In this document: piece after piece, positions 18,476 through 26,616 of the stretch | Position numbering within the stretch: the stretch's first letter is position 1 | How the letters are laid out: every line of letters starts with the position of its first letter | From: Ohessyouella blattaphilus | GTDB lineage: Bacteria > Bacillota > Clostridia > Lachnospirales > Lachnospiraceae | Assembly (NCBI RefSeq): GCF_024721265.1 | Contig: NZ_JAMXOC010000004.1 | Span: 62,001 to 126,000, forward strand | Direction: 5' to 3' | Length of the DNA stretch: 64,000 nucleotides | The notes under the pieces: model-generated | Told to the model about the DNA's origin: nothing | Databases searched by the model: none | What the model saw: only the letters and a program-made list of their open reading frames with translations | Made by a program: the position numbers and the translations under genes

Positions 18476-19063
18476 AGAAAGCGTTCTCAAAAAATTCAAT
18501 AAACATAGTTTTTTAGAGGTCTTTTCTCGTTTGTTTCGTGCCATAACGACGGCTAAGGAAACGGCAGGGTTTAAAGGCTTTGCCACAATATTATCATGGC
18601 GAAAAATCGGCAGACTATTGAGGGGCAGTAGACTGATGCCTTCACCGATGCTCACCGTGTTAAGTATAGATTCCACACGGGCAGTACGAAGTAGATTTGG
18701 GGAGATGTTTGCCTGTTGGAAGATTTGCATACACAGCTGGTAGTAGATGGCGGTATATGGATTCATCAGAATCTTTTTTTCGCTGGCTAGTTCCTGTAAG
18801 CTGATGGAGGCATTCTGAGCGAGAGGGTGTGTATCGGGAATAATTACCATTAATTCGTCCTTTGTACTCGGAGAGATAAGGCGTGTATCTTCGTTAAGCA
18901 TGTGTCTCCCGCCGATTACGAAATCGTATTTCTTAGCTTCGAGACCGCGCATGAGTTCCATTTCCTCGACCTCTTCGAGGGTGAAGGGAACATCAGGGTG
19001 CTTGGTAGCAAAGCCATAAAAAACCGAGGTAATCTGATACTGAGGCAGTATTGGTAACGTGCT
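18474..19063 (-). pseudogene. LysR-family regulator remnant (effector domain only, frameshifted)
   Basis: The minus strand encodes a LysR substrate-binding domain from about TLPILPQYQITSVF through to the end of the domain, but the helix-turn-helix is missing: an in-frame TGA lies just upstream (19064-19066) and nothing beyond resembles a LysR N-terminus. A second lesion lies near 18507-18516, where a run of A residues shifts the frame. Reading across it restores the natural end MFIEFFENAF followed by a stop at 18474-18476, whereas the unshifted frame reads into the terminator as a Lys-rich tail. The gene is truncated and broken. Confidence 0.8.
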
Positions 19064-19066
19064 TCA

Positions 19067-19524
19067 AGGCTTTGAGTTCAATGACGATGGCGAGTGGAGT
19101 GGAGAACACGAACGTTTTGTTGCAATCCACAGCACTCGGACCAAAAAGGTGGCTACAAATTAAGTTGTGAAATGCTTCGTTGTGTCCTTCCTCAAAAACG
19201 ACTTTCGACAACTGAATCTAGGAAAATGTGACCCTTGTGATGAGTCACGTTGATTCCTATACAAAAAAGTTGAACAACCAATTGGCAAGCAGTGTATTGC
19301 TTCCTTTACAGTGAAGGTAACTTAACTAGGCTTGACGTTAAAATAATTCCTGCTAAAGAGATTAATCTTATTTCGTACCTTAATTAGATATTGATAATAG
19401 TGAGATTTTCGTGATAAATCGTGATATAATGCAACATATCGAGTTATCTTCCGGATAAGACAAATTATATTCAGTACACTTGTTTGGATTATTATGAGAG
19501 TATTGCTATTCTGAGGATGTTAAT
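19067..19524. other. gene-free degenerate interval
   Basis: No gene can be supported on either strand. The sequence includes a tandem pair of ATCGTGATA-like units near 19410-19425 ending in TATAAT, which may be a promoter or operator for the downstream DUF2975 genes. The rest looks like decaying sequence. Confidence 0.4.
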
Positions 19525-19890
19525 ATGTTAGAGATGTTTGGAGTAAGGAGGCAAGCTACACTATACTCACATTTACAATATGGCTTCTCACCTTACAAGT
19601 CACCATGGGTAATGTGCTTCGGAATCTTGGCAGTTATAGTTCAGAAGAAACCATTTGCGAAGATGCTACTGAATTGTTTGGTGTTCGTTTCGTGGTTGGT
19701 AATTATAGCTTCGTTTATTTCACCGCACATCACAGGGGTTGAGAATATCTTTAATTACCATATACTAAAGTTGCCGAACTTTTCAATAAATGATGGAAAC
19801 ATGTTGTTTGTTGGTGTTCTACTTTTAGTTATAGCATCAATATTTAAATACGGGATTTCGTATCAGCAGGTTAATGACGAATTGGTTTAG
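19525..19890 (+). CDS. DUF2975-like membrane protein, probably N-terminally truncated
   Basis: A 121-residue protein with three apparent membrane helices, related to the next gene: both share a QKKPF/TKGKPF-type loop, a SFISPHITG/AFITPHLSG segment and end in an xxVND-LV / EVDDTLV motif. DUF2975 proteins usually have about 150-165 residues and four helices; here the first helix region is replaced by an unrelated 30-residue start (MLEMFGVRRQATLYS). DUF2975 genes are typically paired with a small YozG-type HTH gene, as here. Function unknown, possibly membrane-linked control of that regulator. Confidence 0.55.
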   Translation: MLEMFGVRRQATLYSHLQYGFSPYKSPWVMCFGILAVIVQKKPFAKMLLNCLVFVSWLVIIASFISPHITGVENIFNYHILKLPNFSINDGNMLFVGVLLLVIASIFKYGISYQQVNDELV

Positions 19891-19902
19891 TTTGGAGGGA
19901 CT

Positions 19903-20390
19903 ATGAAATTATCTGATGAAAAATCTAAAGAAATCAAGCTTCCAAGAAGCGCAAAAATATTTGTAATAATAGGGTGTTTGCTCACAGGTGTTCCTAGTAT
20001 ATTTATGTTAGTATCATTTGTTGCAGACTTTAACGAGCAAATTAGCTTAATATTTTCAAGCGAGTTTGGCTATAATTATTTTATGAATCTTCTTTTTTCA
20101 TTAGCTTGCCGTTTCTCTGCGTAGGTTTTATATCTATCTTGACAAAAGGGAAACCGTTTACAAGAATATTAGCTAATTGCTTATTAATTATTGGCGGTAT
20201 CTTTACGATAAGTGCCTTTATTACGCCACACCTTTCAGGATTAAAGATTGGGGCATATGAGATATTTCATATGAAGGGATTTACGATATGTGATGGCAAA
20301 CTGCTGATTCTAGGGATTGCCATTGTTACTATAGGGTATGCTGCTAAGTATGGGTTAGAGTTGCAGGAAGTAGATGATACTTTGGTCTAG
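19903..20390 (+). pseudogene. DUF2975 membrane protein gene with an internal frameshift
   Basis: A normal start (GGAGGGACT then ATG) yields an N-terminal half with two helices, ending at a stop around 20124 (LACRFSA). The rest of the family sequence continues in another frame from about 20106 (PFLCVGFISILTKGKPF) to 20390. Together the two parts make a full-length protein of about 160 residues, so a single frameshift near 20095-20110 is the simplest reading; a sequencing error cannot be excluded. It lies 12 bp after its truncated paralogue and 12 bp before the HTH gene. Confidence 0.75.
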
Positions 20391-20402
20391 GAAGGAGAGA
20401 AG

Positions 20403-20612
20403 ATGGCACTGATATTAAGGCTAGACCGAGTGCTGGCGGATCGAAAAATGAAACTGAATGACTTGGCCGAGAAAGTTGGGATTTCCTATGTTAACTTATC
20501 TAACTTAAAAACAGGTAAGGCTAAGGCTATCCGTTTCTCGACCTTAAACGGGATATGTGAGGCTCTTGATTGCCAGCCGGGAGATATAATCGAATATGTG
20601 AAAGACGAATAA
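20403..20612 (+). CDS. small Cro/C1-type (YozG-like) transcriptional regulator
   Basis: A 69-residue stand-alone helix-turn-helix protein. The family pattern is LDRVLADRKMKLNDLAEKVG, then ISYVNLSNLKTGKAKAIRFSTL and the closing CEALDCQPGDIIEY. Such proteins sit directly after DUF2975 genes and probably repress that operon. It is preceded by GAAGGAGAG. Its 3' end is followed closely by the nucleotidase gene. Confidence 0.9.
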   Translation: MALILRLDRVLADRKMKLNDLAEKVGISYVNLSNLKTGKAKAIRFSTLNGICEALDCQPGDIIEYVKDE

Positions 20613-20641
20613 AGAATGAGGCCAAAGAGGGGAAATCAAAA

Positions 20642-22228
20642 GTGAAAAAGGCGATATCACAATTAAGTATTATGGCACTATTAATCATGCTGCTAGTAGG
20701 ATGCGCAGGAAAGGGGAACGAGGCGGACAAAAAGACAGAAGAAGCCCCAGGAATTACGATTTTGCACACCAATGATGTCCATGGCTACGATTCGGCGACA
20801 GACTTATTTACCGGAGAACCGACAGAGACAGTGATTGGGCACGATACCATCGCTGGTGTATACGATTCTTTTAAGGAGAATGAGGAACCGGTATTTTTGC
20901 TTGATGCCGGAGACGCTGTCCAGGGCATATATTTTGTCACCGAGAATGAAGGTGAAGCGGCAATTGAGATTATGAACGAAGTGGGATACGATGCTATGAC
21001 GCTTGGAAACCACGAGTTTGATTACGGGTGGTTCCGACTTATGGATTTAATCGGAAAGGCTGATTTTCCTATATTGTCTCAGTTAGACGATGAGCAGACA
21101 AAGGAAACGAAGAACCTTCAGCAATATACAGTGATTGAGCGAGAGTGGGTAAAATTAGGAGTTTTCGGCATTACCACCCCAGAGACCCAGTTTAAAAGTG
21201 ATGGTGGTTTTGGTCGTGACTTTGGAAATGTGGATTCACTCACTACCTATGCCAAAGACATGGTTAAGACCTTGCGGGATGAGGAGAAGGTGGATTACGT
21301 TGTCTGCCTTGCTCACCTAGGAATAGAGGATTCGGGATACGGAACGAGCTATGATATACGCGATAATGTCGAGGGAATTGACTTAATCATTGATGGTCAT
21401 AGCCATGCGCTACTAGAGGACATCGAAAATGTCGAGGGGAAAACTCAGATTACTTCAACAGGCTCTTATGGGGAGCACATCGGAGTAGCCAAGCTTACGA
21501 AGACGGATGAGAAAGTAGCTGCCCACTTAGAGTTGATGGATGCGGCTGCTTGTAAGGATATTGAACCAAGGGAGCAGGTTACCAAGCTGATAAGTAAATG
21601 GAACGAAACAGTCGCCGAAGTAGGAAATACTGTAGTCGGGCAGATTCCTTTTGACATTACGGTCACCCGGGAAAATGAACGCACCCAGGAGACGGTGATG
21701 GGCAATATCTTAACTGACGCCATGCGGGAAGTCTCAGGTGCCGACGTCGCTATGCAAAACGGCGGCAGTATTCGCGACCAGCAGTTAACGACGGGTGATG
21801 TTACTACTGCCCAGATATTGACAATTCTCCCTTATGGAAACGTCCTTCAGATGGCAGAAGTAAAGGGCGAGGTTATCAGAGAGTGTTTGGAGCAGGGCAT
21901 TTCCATGTACCCCGAGGAAAACGGCGGCTTTCTTCAAGTGTCGGGGATGCGGTATTCTTTTGATCCCAACTTGCCTAAAGGTCAACGGGTGAAAGAGATT
22001 TATATAGGCGAGGAAGAGCTAGATTCAGAAAAGAGTTACAAGCTTTGTACAAATGACTTTATTGCCATGGGCGGAGATGAGTTTACCATGCTGGTAGAGC
22101 CTTTTTCATCGCAAACGCAGCTTAAGATGCCCGAATATACAGCGATTGAAAATGCTCTAATCTGGTATATTGAGGGACATCAGGGGGCACTAAGTGATCA
22201 AGTAGAGGGTCGTATTATAAAAGAGTAA
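20642..22228 (+). CDS. 5'-nucleotidase / 2',3'-cyclic phosphodiesterase family lipoprotein
   Basis: Extracellular metallophosphoesterase that dephosphorylates nucleotides for salvage. I place the start at GTG 20642 (AGAGGGG site at 20626-20632), because this gives a proper lipoprotein signal ending in LVGC with Cys21; the longer frame from 20570 would add a charged, unrelated N-terminus. The metal ligands are all present: HTNDVHG, DAGDAVQG, GNHEFDYG, AHLG and DGHSHA. The C-terminal nucleotidase domain has GNILTDAMREVSGADVAMQNGGSIR-type elements and a late FIAMGGDEFTM segment. About 528 residues, normal. No partner genes are nearby. Confidence 0.93.
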   Translation: MKKAISQLSIMALLIMLLVGCAGKGNEADKKTEEAPGITILHTNDVHGYDSATDLFTGEPTETVIGHDTIAGVYDSFKENEEPVFLLDAGDAVQGIYFVTENEGEAAIEIMNEVGYDAMTLGNHEFDYGWFRLMDLIGKADFPILSQLDDEQTKETKNLQQYTVIEREWVKLGVFGITTPETQFKSDGGFGRDFGNVDSLTTYAKDMVKTLRDEEKVDYVVCLAHLGIEDSGYGTSYDIRDNVEGIDLIIDGHSHALLEDIENVEGKTQITSTGSYGEHIGVAKLTKTDEKVAAHLELMDAAACKDIEPREQVTKLISKWNETVAEVGNTVVGQIPFDITVTRENERTQETVMGNILTDAMREVSGADVAMQNGGSIRDQQLTTGDVTTAQILTILPYGNVLQMAEVKGEVIRECLEQGISMYPEENGGFLQVSGMRYSFDPNLPKGQRVKEIYIGEEELDSEKSYKLCTNDFIAMGGDEFTMLVEPFSSQTQLKMPEYTAIENALIWYIEGHQGALSDQVEGRIIKE

Positions 22229-22366
22229 TGATAAAAAGTTAGACAATTTATAAAAGATTCTAAATAAAGTATTAAAAAAGCGGAATAACCTTGGATATTG
22301 TCAGTCATTTGGTGTATGGTTAATTAGATGGATGTTAACTATGTAATAACTAAGGAGGAAGAAGAC

Positions 22367-22978
22367 ATGGATAAGACAGGGTTATTAGCTGCAAGGCTTA
22401 GAAAGAGCACTAGAAAAGGTGATAACAATGCGCTAAAAAGAGACGGGTATTTACTCGCGAATATAGTAGGCAAAGGAATGGACTCCGTAGCGATTGCAAT
22501 AAAAGGAGAAAATTTCCATAAGGTGTTAAAGGCTGACGGCCGAAATGCTGTTTTTACGTTAGCGGTCGAGGGCGATAAGGACTACACAGCGATGCTTAAA
22601 GATATCCATTTGGAGACTCTTAAGAATCGTATTGAGCATTTAGATTTCCAAGTGGTATCTCTTTCAGAGAAGATTAAGCAAGATGTAGCCTTAAAGGTTG
22701 TGGGTCAAGAGATGCTTGAGTCTAAGCGTCTATTAATCAGTAGCATGGCAGATACGGTAGTGGTAGAAGGCTTGCCTCAGGATATTCCGGATGAGATTGT
22801 GGTAGATGTATCGGAGCTGGAAATCGACGAATGTATCGAAGCAAAAGACTTAACCTTACCAGCGGGAGTCACCATCGACCTAGAGCCAGATTATAAAGTG
22901 ATTACCATTGCTGGTTCTAAGATGCAGAAGAGTCTTGAAGAAGAGGAAGCCAAAGAAGAAGGTACAACAGAAGCATAA
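22367..22978 (+). CDS. ribosomal protein L25 / general stress protein Ctc family
   Basis: A 203-residue long-form L25 (bL25/Ctc) that binds 5S rRNA. The N-terminal part has LAARLRKSTRKGDNNALKRDGYLLANIVGKG and a beta-barrel core; the C-terminal TL5-like domain contains VVDVSELEIDE and LPAGVTIDLEPDYKVITI. It ends in the usual acidic Glu-rich tail. The start is ATG 22367 with AAGGAGGA at 22352-22359 rather than the ATG at 22328, which lacks a site. Stand-alone gene closed by a terminator; Ctc is stress-induced in Bacillus, but no sigma-B-type promoter is evident here. Confidence 0.92.
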   Translation: MDKTGLLAARLRKSTRKGDNNALKRDGYLLANIVGKGMDSVAIAIKGENFHKVLKADGRNAVFTLAVEGDKDYTAMLKDIHLETLKNRIEHLDFQVVSLSEKIKQDVALKVVGQEMLESKRLLISSMADTVVVEGLPQDIPDEIVVDVSELEIDECIEAKDLTLPAGVTIDLEPDYKVITIAGSKMQKSLEEEEAKEEGTTEA

Positions 22979-22994
22979 TTTAATTCAGACAGGA

Positions 22995-23035
22995 AAAGAG
23001 CAAGAACCTAGAAAGCTAGGCGCTTGCTCTTTTTT
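22995..23035 (+). terminator. terminator after the L25 gene
   Basis: AAAAGAGCAAG pairs with CTTGCTCTTTT around an inner CCTAGAAAGCTAGG hairpin, followed by T6. It can also serve the convergent SDR gene. Confidence 0.85.
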
Positions 23036-23064
23036 CTACTCAAAGATGAGTTTCTGTTTGCATA

Positions 23065-23814
23065 TTATATCGCTGTATGTCCACCGTCGATAAGTAGCGT
23101 TGCACCCGTACAGAAAGAGGAGTCATCGCTAGCGAAGAAGAGAATTCCTTGTGCGATTTCTTCAGGCTTTCCGGCACGCCCCATGGGGACAGAGTCAATC
23201 TGTGCTTTCTCAAAATCACTACCCACAGGAACCATCTCCGAGTTGGTTAGCCCTGGTAAGATGGCATTTACACGAATCCCAGAGCGCGCGAATTCGCCAG
23301 CGAGAGACTTCGTGAACTGCTTTACGGCTCCTTTGCTGGCTGAATAAGCCGTATGCATGGGTACGCCTAACTGAGCAGCCACAGAAGCTAAGTTGACAAT
23401 AGAGCCTTTGCCGTTCTTTAACATATAGGGAATCACTTCTTTACAGAGCATGAAGTAAGATTTTACATTTGTTTGGAAGGTCCGATCAAAATCAATTTCC
23501 TCATTCATTTCAAGGAAATTAAAAGTGGTAAGTGTGCCTGCATTATTTACGAGAATATCAATTTTGCCGTATTTTTCGGCAGTTGCTGCTACCAAATTTT
23601 TGATGTCTTCATTTTGGGTTATATCCGTTCTTACAAAAAACGCCGTGCCACCATTTTTTTCAATCTCAGAAACGACCTCTTGGCCACGTTCTTCTCTTCT
23701 AGCGGCAACGACTACTTTTGCCCCTTCGTTTGCAAATAATACAGCGGTTGCTCTACCGATTCCTGATGTTGCTCCGGTTACAATTGCTACTTTTCCATTG
23801 AGTCTACCATTCAT
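23065..23814 (-). CDS. short-chain dehydrogenase/reductase (SDR, classical type)
   Basis: NAD(P)-dependent oxidoreductase of 249 residues. The nucleotide-binding motif TGATSGIGRA lies near residue 14, NNAG near 90, and the catalytic Ser with YSASKGAVK (Tyr-x3-Lys) near 155-165. The C-terminal ASDDSSFCTGATLLIDGG is typical of FabG/glucose-dehydrogenase-like SDRs. An Arg after the second strand (VVAARREER) suggests preference for NADP(H). The substrate cannot be assigned. It is transcribed away from the LysR gene at 23996, which probably regulates it from the shared 181-bp intergenic region. Confidence 0.92.
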   Translation of the reverse strand: MNGRLNGKVAIVTGATSGIGRATAVLFANEGAKVVVAARREERGQEVVSEIEKNGGTAFFVRTDITQNEDIKNLVAATAEKYGKIDILVNNAGTLTTFNFLEMNEEIDFDRTFQTNVKSYFMLCKEVIPYMLKNGKGSIVNLASVAAQLGVPMHTAYSASKGAVKQFTKSLAGEFARSGIRVNAILPGLTNSEMVPVGSDFEKAQIDSVPMGRAGKPEEIAQGILFFASDDSSFCTGATLLIDGGHTAI

Positions 23815-23930
23815 TGCTACACCTCCATGATTATGAAATTTACGGTTGCTTTATATCCATTTAAAGATAAGTTTAAGTGATAAAATGGGGTTCTCATAGA
23901 AAGAATTATTTGTCTAGTGACAACGAATGG

Positions 23931-23960
23931 TTTACACGGATGTCTTATGTGCCATATAAT
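23931..23960 (+). promoter_or_regulatory. probable promoter of the LysR-family gene
   Basis: TTTACA (23931-23936) and a perfect TATAAT (23955-23960) are 18 bp apart, about 36 bp before the start codon. It lies in the divergent region where a LysR protein would be expected to bind for autoregulation and control of the SDR gene. Confidence 0.55.
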
Positions 23961-23995
23961 ATAGGCAGAGAAAATGATGAAAAAGAGGTACAATC

Positions 23996-24886
23996 ATGAC
24001 GATAAATGAGCTTATCTATTTTCGCGCGGTCTGCAAGAATAAAAGTATCCGCAAAGCTGCTCAGCAGCTGTTTATTACCCCGCAAGGGTTAGGTAAGGCA
24101 ATTTCTTCTCTGGAAAAGGAATTGGACTGCCAGCTGCTTTTAAGAACATCAAGGGGGATTGAGGTGACCGCTTGTGGGCAGGCGGTGTATAAATATTCAA
24201 AAGAAATACTTGGTGATGTAAATAGCATGAGAAGTGAAATCGATAAGTTACTGAATCGCCAAGATCAAGAGCCGCTATACATAGCGGCAGCAAATGGTGT
24301 GATTAGAGCGATTGGCGCGGAGCGAATTTTGCAGTTCAAAAGCAATCATCCCCGGATGGAAATCAGGGCGAAAACGCTAGCCGATTACGAGGTGGAGGAT
24401 GCGGTGTATCGGGGCGATGTTCAGATTGGCTTAACTCTTGGACCAGTGGACAGGGAGAAGTTTGAAGCGGATTTAATTAAAAGCTTTAAACTTATGTTGG
24501 TGGTAAATTCACGTAATCCTTTGGCAAAGCAGGAGTCGTTATCTTATAAAGATATCAAAAACGAAAGAATTATCTTAGTGGAAGATGTCTTCAAAGCGCA
24601 TCATACGTTTGTGGATAATTGTCGCCAGGCAGGGTTTGAACCGAATATAATCATGGGCATCAACGAGCTTGCCCATGGACATAAATATGTGGGACAAAAT
24701 CTTGGGATCTCTTATAGTGTGGATTTTGCGCTAGAGGAGATTGACAACGCGAAGGTAAAAGCGATTCCCTTAACCGATGGCAATAATGACTGGTCGATTT
24801 ATCTGATTACCAAAAAAAGGAGAAAAAATATCCGATACGGCAAAGATTTTCAAAACCTTCTTCTTAAAAAGCTTGATAAAAAGTAG
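23996..24886 (+). CDS. LysR-family transcriptional regulator
   Basis: A 296-residue regulator. The winged helix-turn-helix occupies residues 1-60 (ELIYFRAVCKNKSIRKAAQQ, then ITPQGLGKAISSLEKEL). The effector-binding domain follows from about residue 90 (LYIAAANGVIRAIG). It is intact, unlike the LysR remnant at 18.5-19 kb. Its divergent placement next to the SDR gene suggests that gene is its target; the inducer is unknown. Confidence 0.93.
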   Translation: MTINELIYFRAVCKNKSIRKAAQQLFITPQGLGKAISSLEKELDCQLLLRTSRGIEVTACGQAVYKYSKEILGDVNSMRSEIDKLLNRQDQEPLYIAAANGVIRAIGAERILQFKSNHPRMEIRAKTLADYEVEDAVYRGDVQIGLTLGPVDREKFEADLIKSFKLMLVVNSRNPLAKQESLSYKDIKNERIILVEDVFKAHHTFVDNCRQAGFEPNIIMGINELAHGHKYVGQNLGISYSVDFALEEIDNAKVKAIPLTDGNNDWSIYLITKKRRKNIRYGKDFQNLLLKKLDKK

Positions 24887-24943
24887 GGAGAACGAGTAAA
24901 ATAGACTATGTAGCGCAAGCAAGTAAAAGGAGAGATGAGAATA

Positions 24944-25630
24944 ATGAAGACTTTATATGAAGGTAAGACGAAAGACGTCTTGACAGATGAAGCAACAGGA
25001 GCGGTTTATCTACTATTTAAAGACAGCGCCACCGGTGAAGATGGTGTCTTCGATCCTGGTGCCAATACAGTAGGTGGAAGTGTGGAAGGCAAAGGCAAGA
25101 TCGGACTTAAAATATCAAGCTACTTTTTCGAGTTAATGGAAAAGAACGGTATCCCGACACACTATAAGGGCTCTGATATTGAGAAAGGCCTGATGGAAGT
25201 AAAAAAAGTAACGGTTCCCCCACTAGAATTCGTTCTTCGTTACTTTACCGCTGGTAGTATGTGCCGCCGCTTTACCCTTGAGGAAGGAATTCCTTTTGAC
25301 CCACCGTACTTAGAAGTGACTCTAAAGGACGATGAGCAGGGCGATCCATTAATTAGCGAGCGTTTGTGCCTGATGAAGAACTTATTGGCTCCCGGTCAGT
25401 ATGAAGAAGCCCTTGGCGTATTAGAAAAAGTAGGCGCTTTACTAAGAGATGAAGTAGCGAAGATGGGCTACACATTAATCGACTTTAAGATTGAGCTTGG
25501 ATATGATGAGGATGGAAAAGTGGTAGTGGCCGATGAGATTACTCCAGATATCTGGAGAATTAAGGATGAAAATGGCAACATCCCTAATCAGATTGATTGT
25601 GCGAAAATGTTGTTGGAAAAAATAGGATAA
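24944..25630 (+). CDS. purC: phosphoribosylaminoimidazole-succinocarboxamide synthase (SAICAR synthetase)
   Basis: PurC joins CAIR and aspartate using ATP in de novo purine synthesis. The N-terminal LYEGKTKDVL, the central KKVTVPPLEFVLRYFTAGS and the C-terminal IDFKIELGYD and DEITPDIWRI elements are all conserved, with Asp and Glu metal/ATP residues in place. I prefer ATG 24944 (AAAGGAGAG at 24927-24934, about 9 bp away) over ATG 24935, which overlaps that site. The product is 228 residues, normal for short bacterial PurC. The other pur genes are not adjacent. Confidence 0.96.
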   Translation: MKTLYEGKTKDVLTDEATGAVYLLFKDSATGEDGVFDPGANTVGGSVEGKGKIGLKISSYFFELMEKNGIPTHYKGSDIEKGLMEVKKVTVPPLEFVLRYFTAGSMCRRFTLEEGIPFDPPYLEVTLKDDEQGDPLISERLCLMKNLLAPGQYEEALGVLEKVGALLRDEVAKMGYTLIDFKIELGYDEDGKVVVADEITPDIWRIKDENGNIPNQIDCAKMLLEKIG

Positions 25631-25640
25631 ATCCAATTAG

Positions 25641-25685
25641 AAAGACCAGCTATGCAGAATGGAAGAATTCGGTAGCTGGTCTTTA
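25641..25685 (+). terminator. terminator after purC
   Basis: AAAGACCAGCTA pairs with TAGCTGGTCTTT around a 20-nt loop. The T tract is short. Confidence 0.75.
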
Positions 25686-25803
25686 CTGTCTAAAAGAACA
25701 GTAGGAATGAAAAAATAAATAATAAAAAGTATAGTATGCAGTCTTCTTCTAAAAAGTATAATAAGCAAAAATAAAGAGAATATGTAAGAAGTAGGAGGAA
25801 AAC

Positions 25804-26478
25804 ATGCACAAAATACTTATTTTGGATAGCAACACCGAGTATGCTAGACAACTGGGGAAAGAACTGGAGAAAGAAAACTTTGAGATTACGCTGTCTGACG
25901 ACTCAGCAAAGGCCATTGTCATGTATGTGAAGACGTTATTTGACATTGTCATTACCTATAAAGGAATGGAAGGGTTAGATGGTGTTAAAGTACTTGAGTC
26001 TATTAGGGAAATCAATCCTTATGTGAAAACGATATTACTTACAGATGATTACGATGACGCTATGGAGATGCTAACAATTGATAAGGAAATAGATGTCTAT
26101 TTTCACCGGGAAAAAAGAAGGGATGTATTAGTTAAGCAAATCCATCATATCATTGATAACTTAAGGTATCACAAGGCGAACGGTGCAGGACGGCTTGTAT
26201 CGGCAGAAGAAGGCATCTTAGTGGATGCCGAAGCCCATACAGTTTTTAAGAATGGAAAAATTGTTGGCTTGACAAGAAAGGAATATGAGCTTCTGTGTCT
26301 GCTCTTGAGCAACAAGGGAAAGGCGCTTAGCCGTAAAGAAATTATAGATAATATCTGGGCGAACTCAGTGGAGAAGGTTAGTATTCGAGCGATAGACGGA
26401 TATGTTAAGCATTTACGAAAAAAGCTAAAGATAATGAGTGTAGAGTCTGTAAGAGGATATGGATACGTGTGGAATTAA
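25804..26478 (+). CDS. atypical OmpR-type response regulator lacking the phosphoacceptor aspartate
   Basis: A receiver domain (about 1-120) joined to a winged-helix DNA-binding domain (about 135-224; LTRKEYELLCLLLSNKGKALSRKEI, VSIRAIDGYVKHLRKKL and GYGYVW). The receiver keeps Asp8 but not the neighbouring acidic residue. At the phosphoacceptor position the motif reads VITYKGMEGLDG, so Tyr52 replaces the Asp, and the conserved Lys-Pro near the end is not recognisable. It therefore cannot be activated by ordinary Asp phosphorylation and probably acts as an atypical, phosphorylation-independent regulator. The next gene is a hybrid kinase, but a terminator separates them, so a pairing is not implied. 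Target genes unknown. Confidence 0.88.
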   Translation: MHKILILDSNTEYARQLGKELEKENFEITLSDDSAKAIVMYVKTLFDIVITYKGMEGLDGVKVLESIREINPYVKTILLTDDYDDAMEMLTIDKEIDVYFHREKRRDVLVKQIHHIIDNLRYHKANGAGRLVSAEEGILVDAEAHTVFKNGKIVGLTRKEYELLCLLLSNKGKALSRKEIIDNIWANSVEKVSIRAIDGYVKHLRKKLKIMSVESVRGYGYVWN

Positions 26479-26498
26479 TATGTAAGCAAGAGGAGAAG

Positions 26499-26540
26499 CA
26501 CCGACTAGGAGAAGAGATCATTACCTAGTCGGTGTTTTTT
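26499..26540 (+). terminator. Rho-independent terminator after the response regulator
   Basis: CACCGACTAGG (26499-26509) and CCTAGTCGGTG (26524-26534) are exact complements, followed by six T residues. Confidence 0.9.
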
Positions 26541-26616
26541 GTGGAAAGATAGTAGTTAAAAGTGAGTTCTTAGGATATAATGTTAATTAAGTTAGTTTAC
26601 ACGAAAGGGGAGAGAT

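Noticed and set aside
19903-20390. Two separate small membrane genes
   Set aside because: The halves join into one DUF2975 protein when a single frameshift is assumed, and the second lacks its own ribosome binding site.
23024-23347. Plus-strand open frames over the SDR gene
   Set aside because: Antisense shadows of a well-supported dehydrogenase; no motifs.
26499-26616. The atypical response regulator and the hybrid kinase as a cognate operon pair
   Set aside because: A strong terminator lies between them, the regulator lacks the phosphoacceptor, and the kinase has its own receiver.
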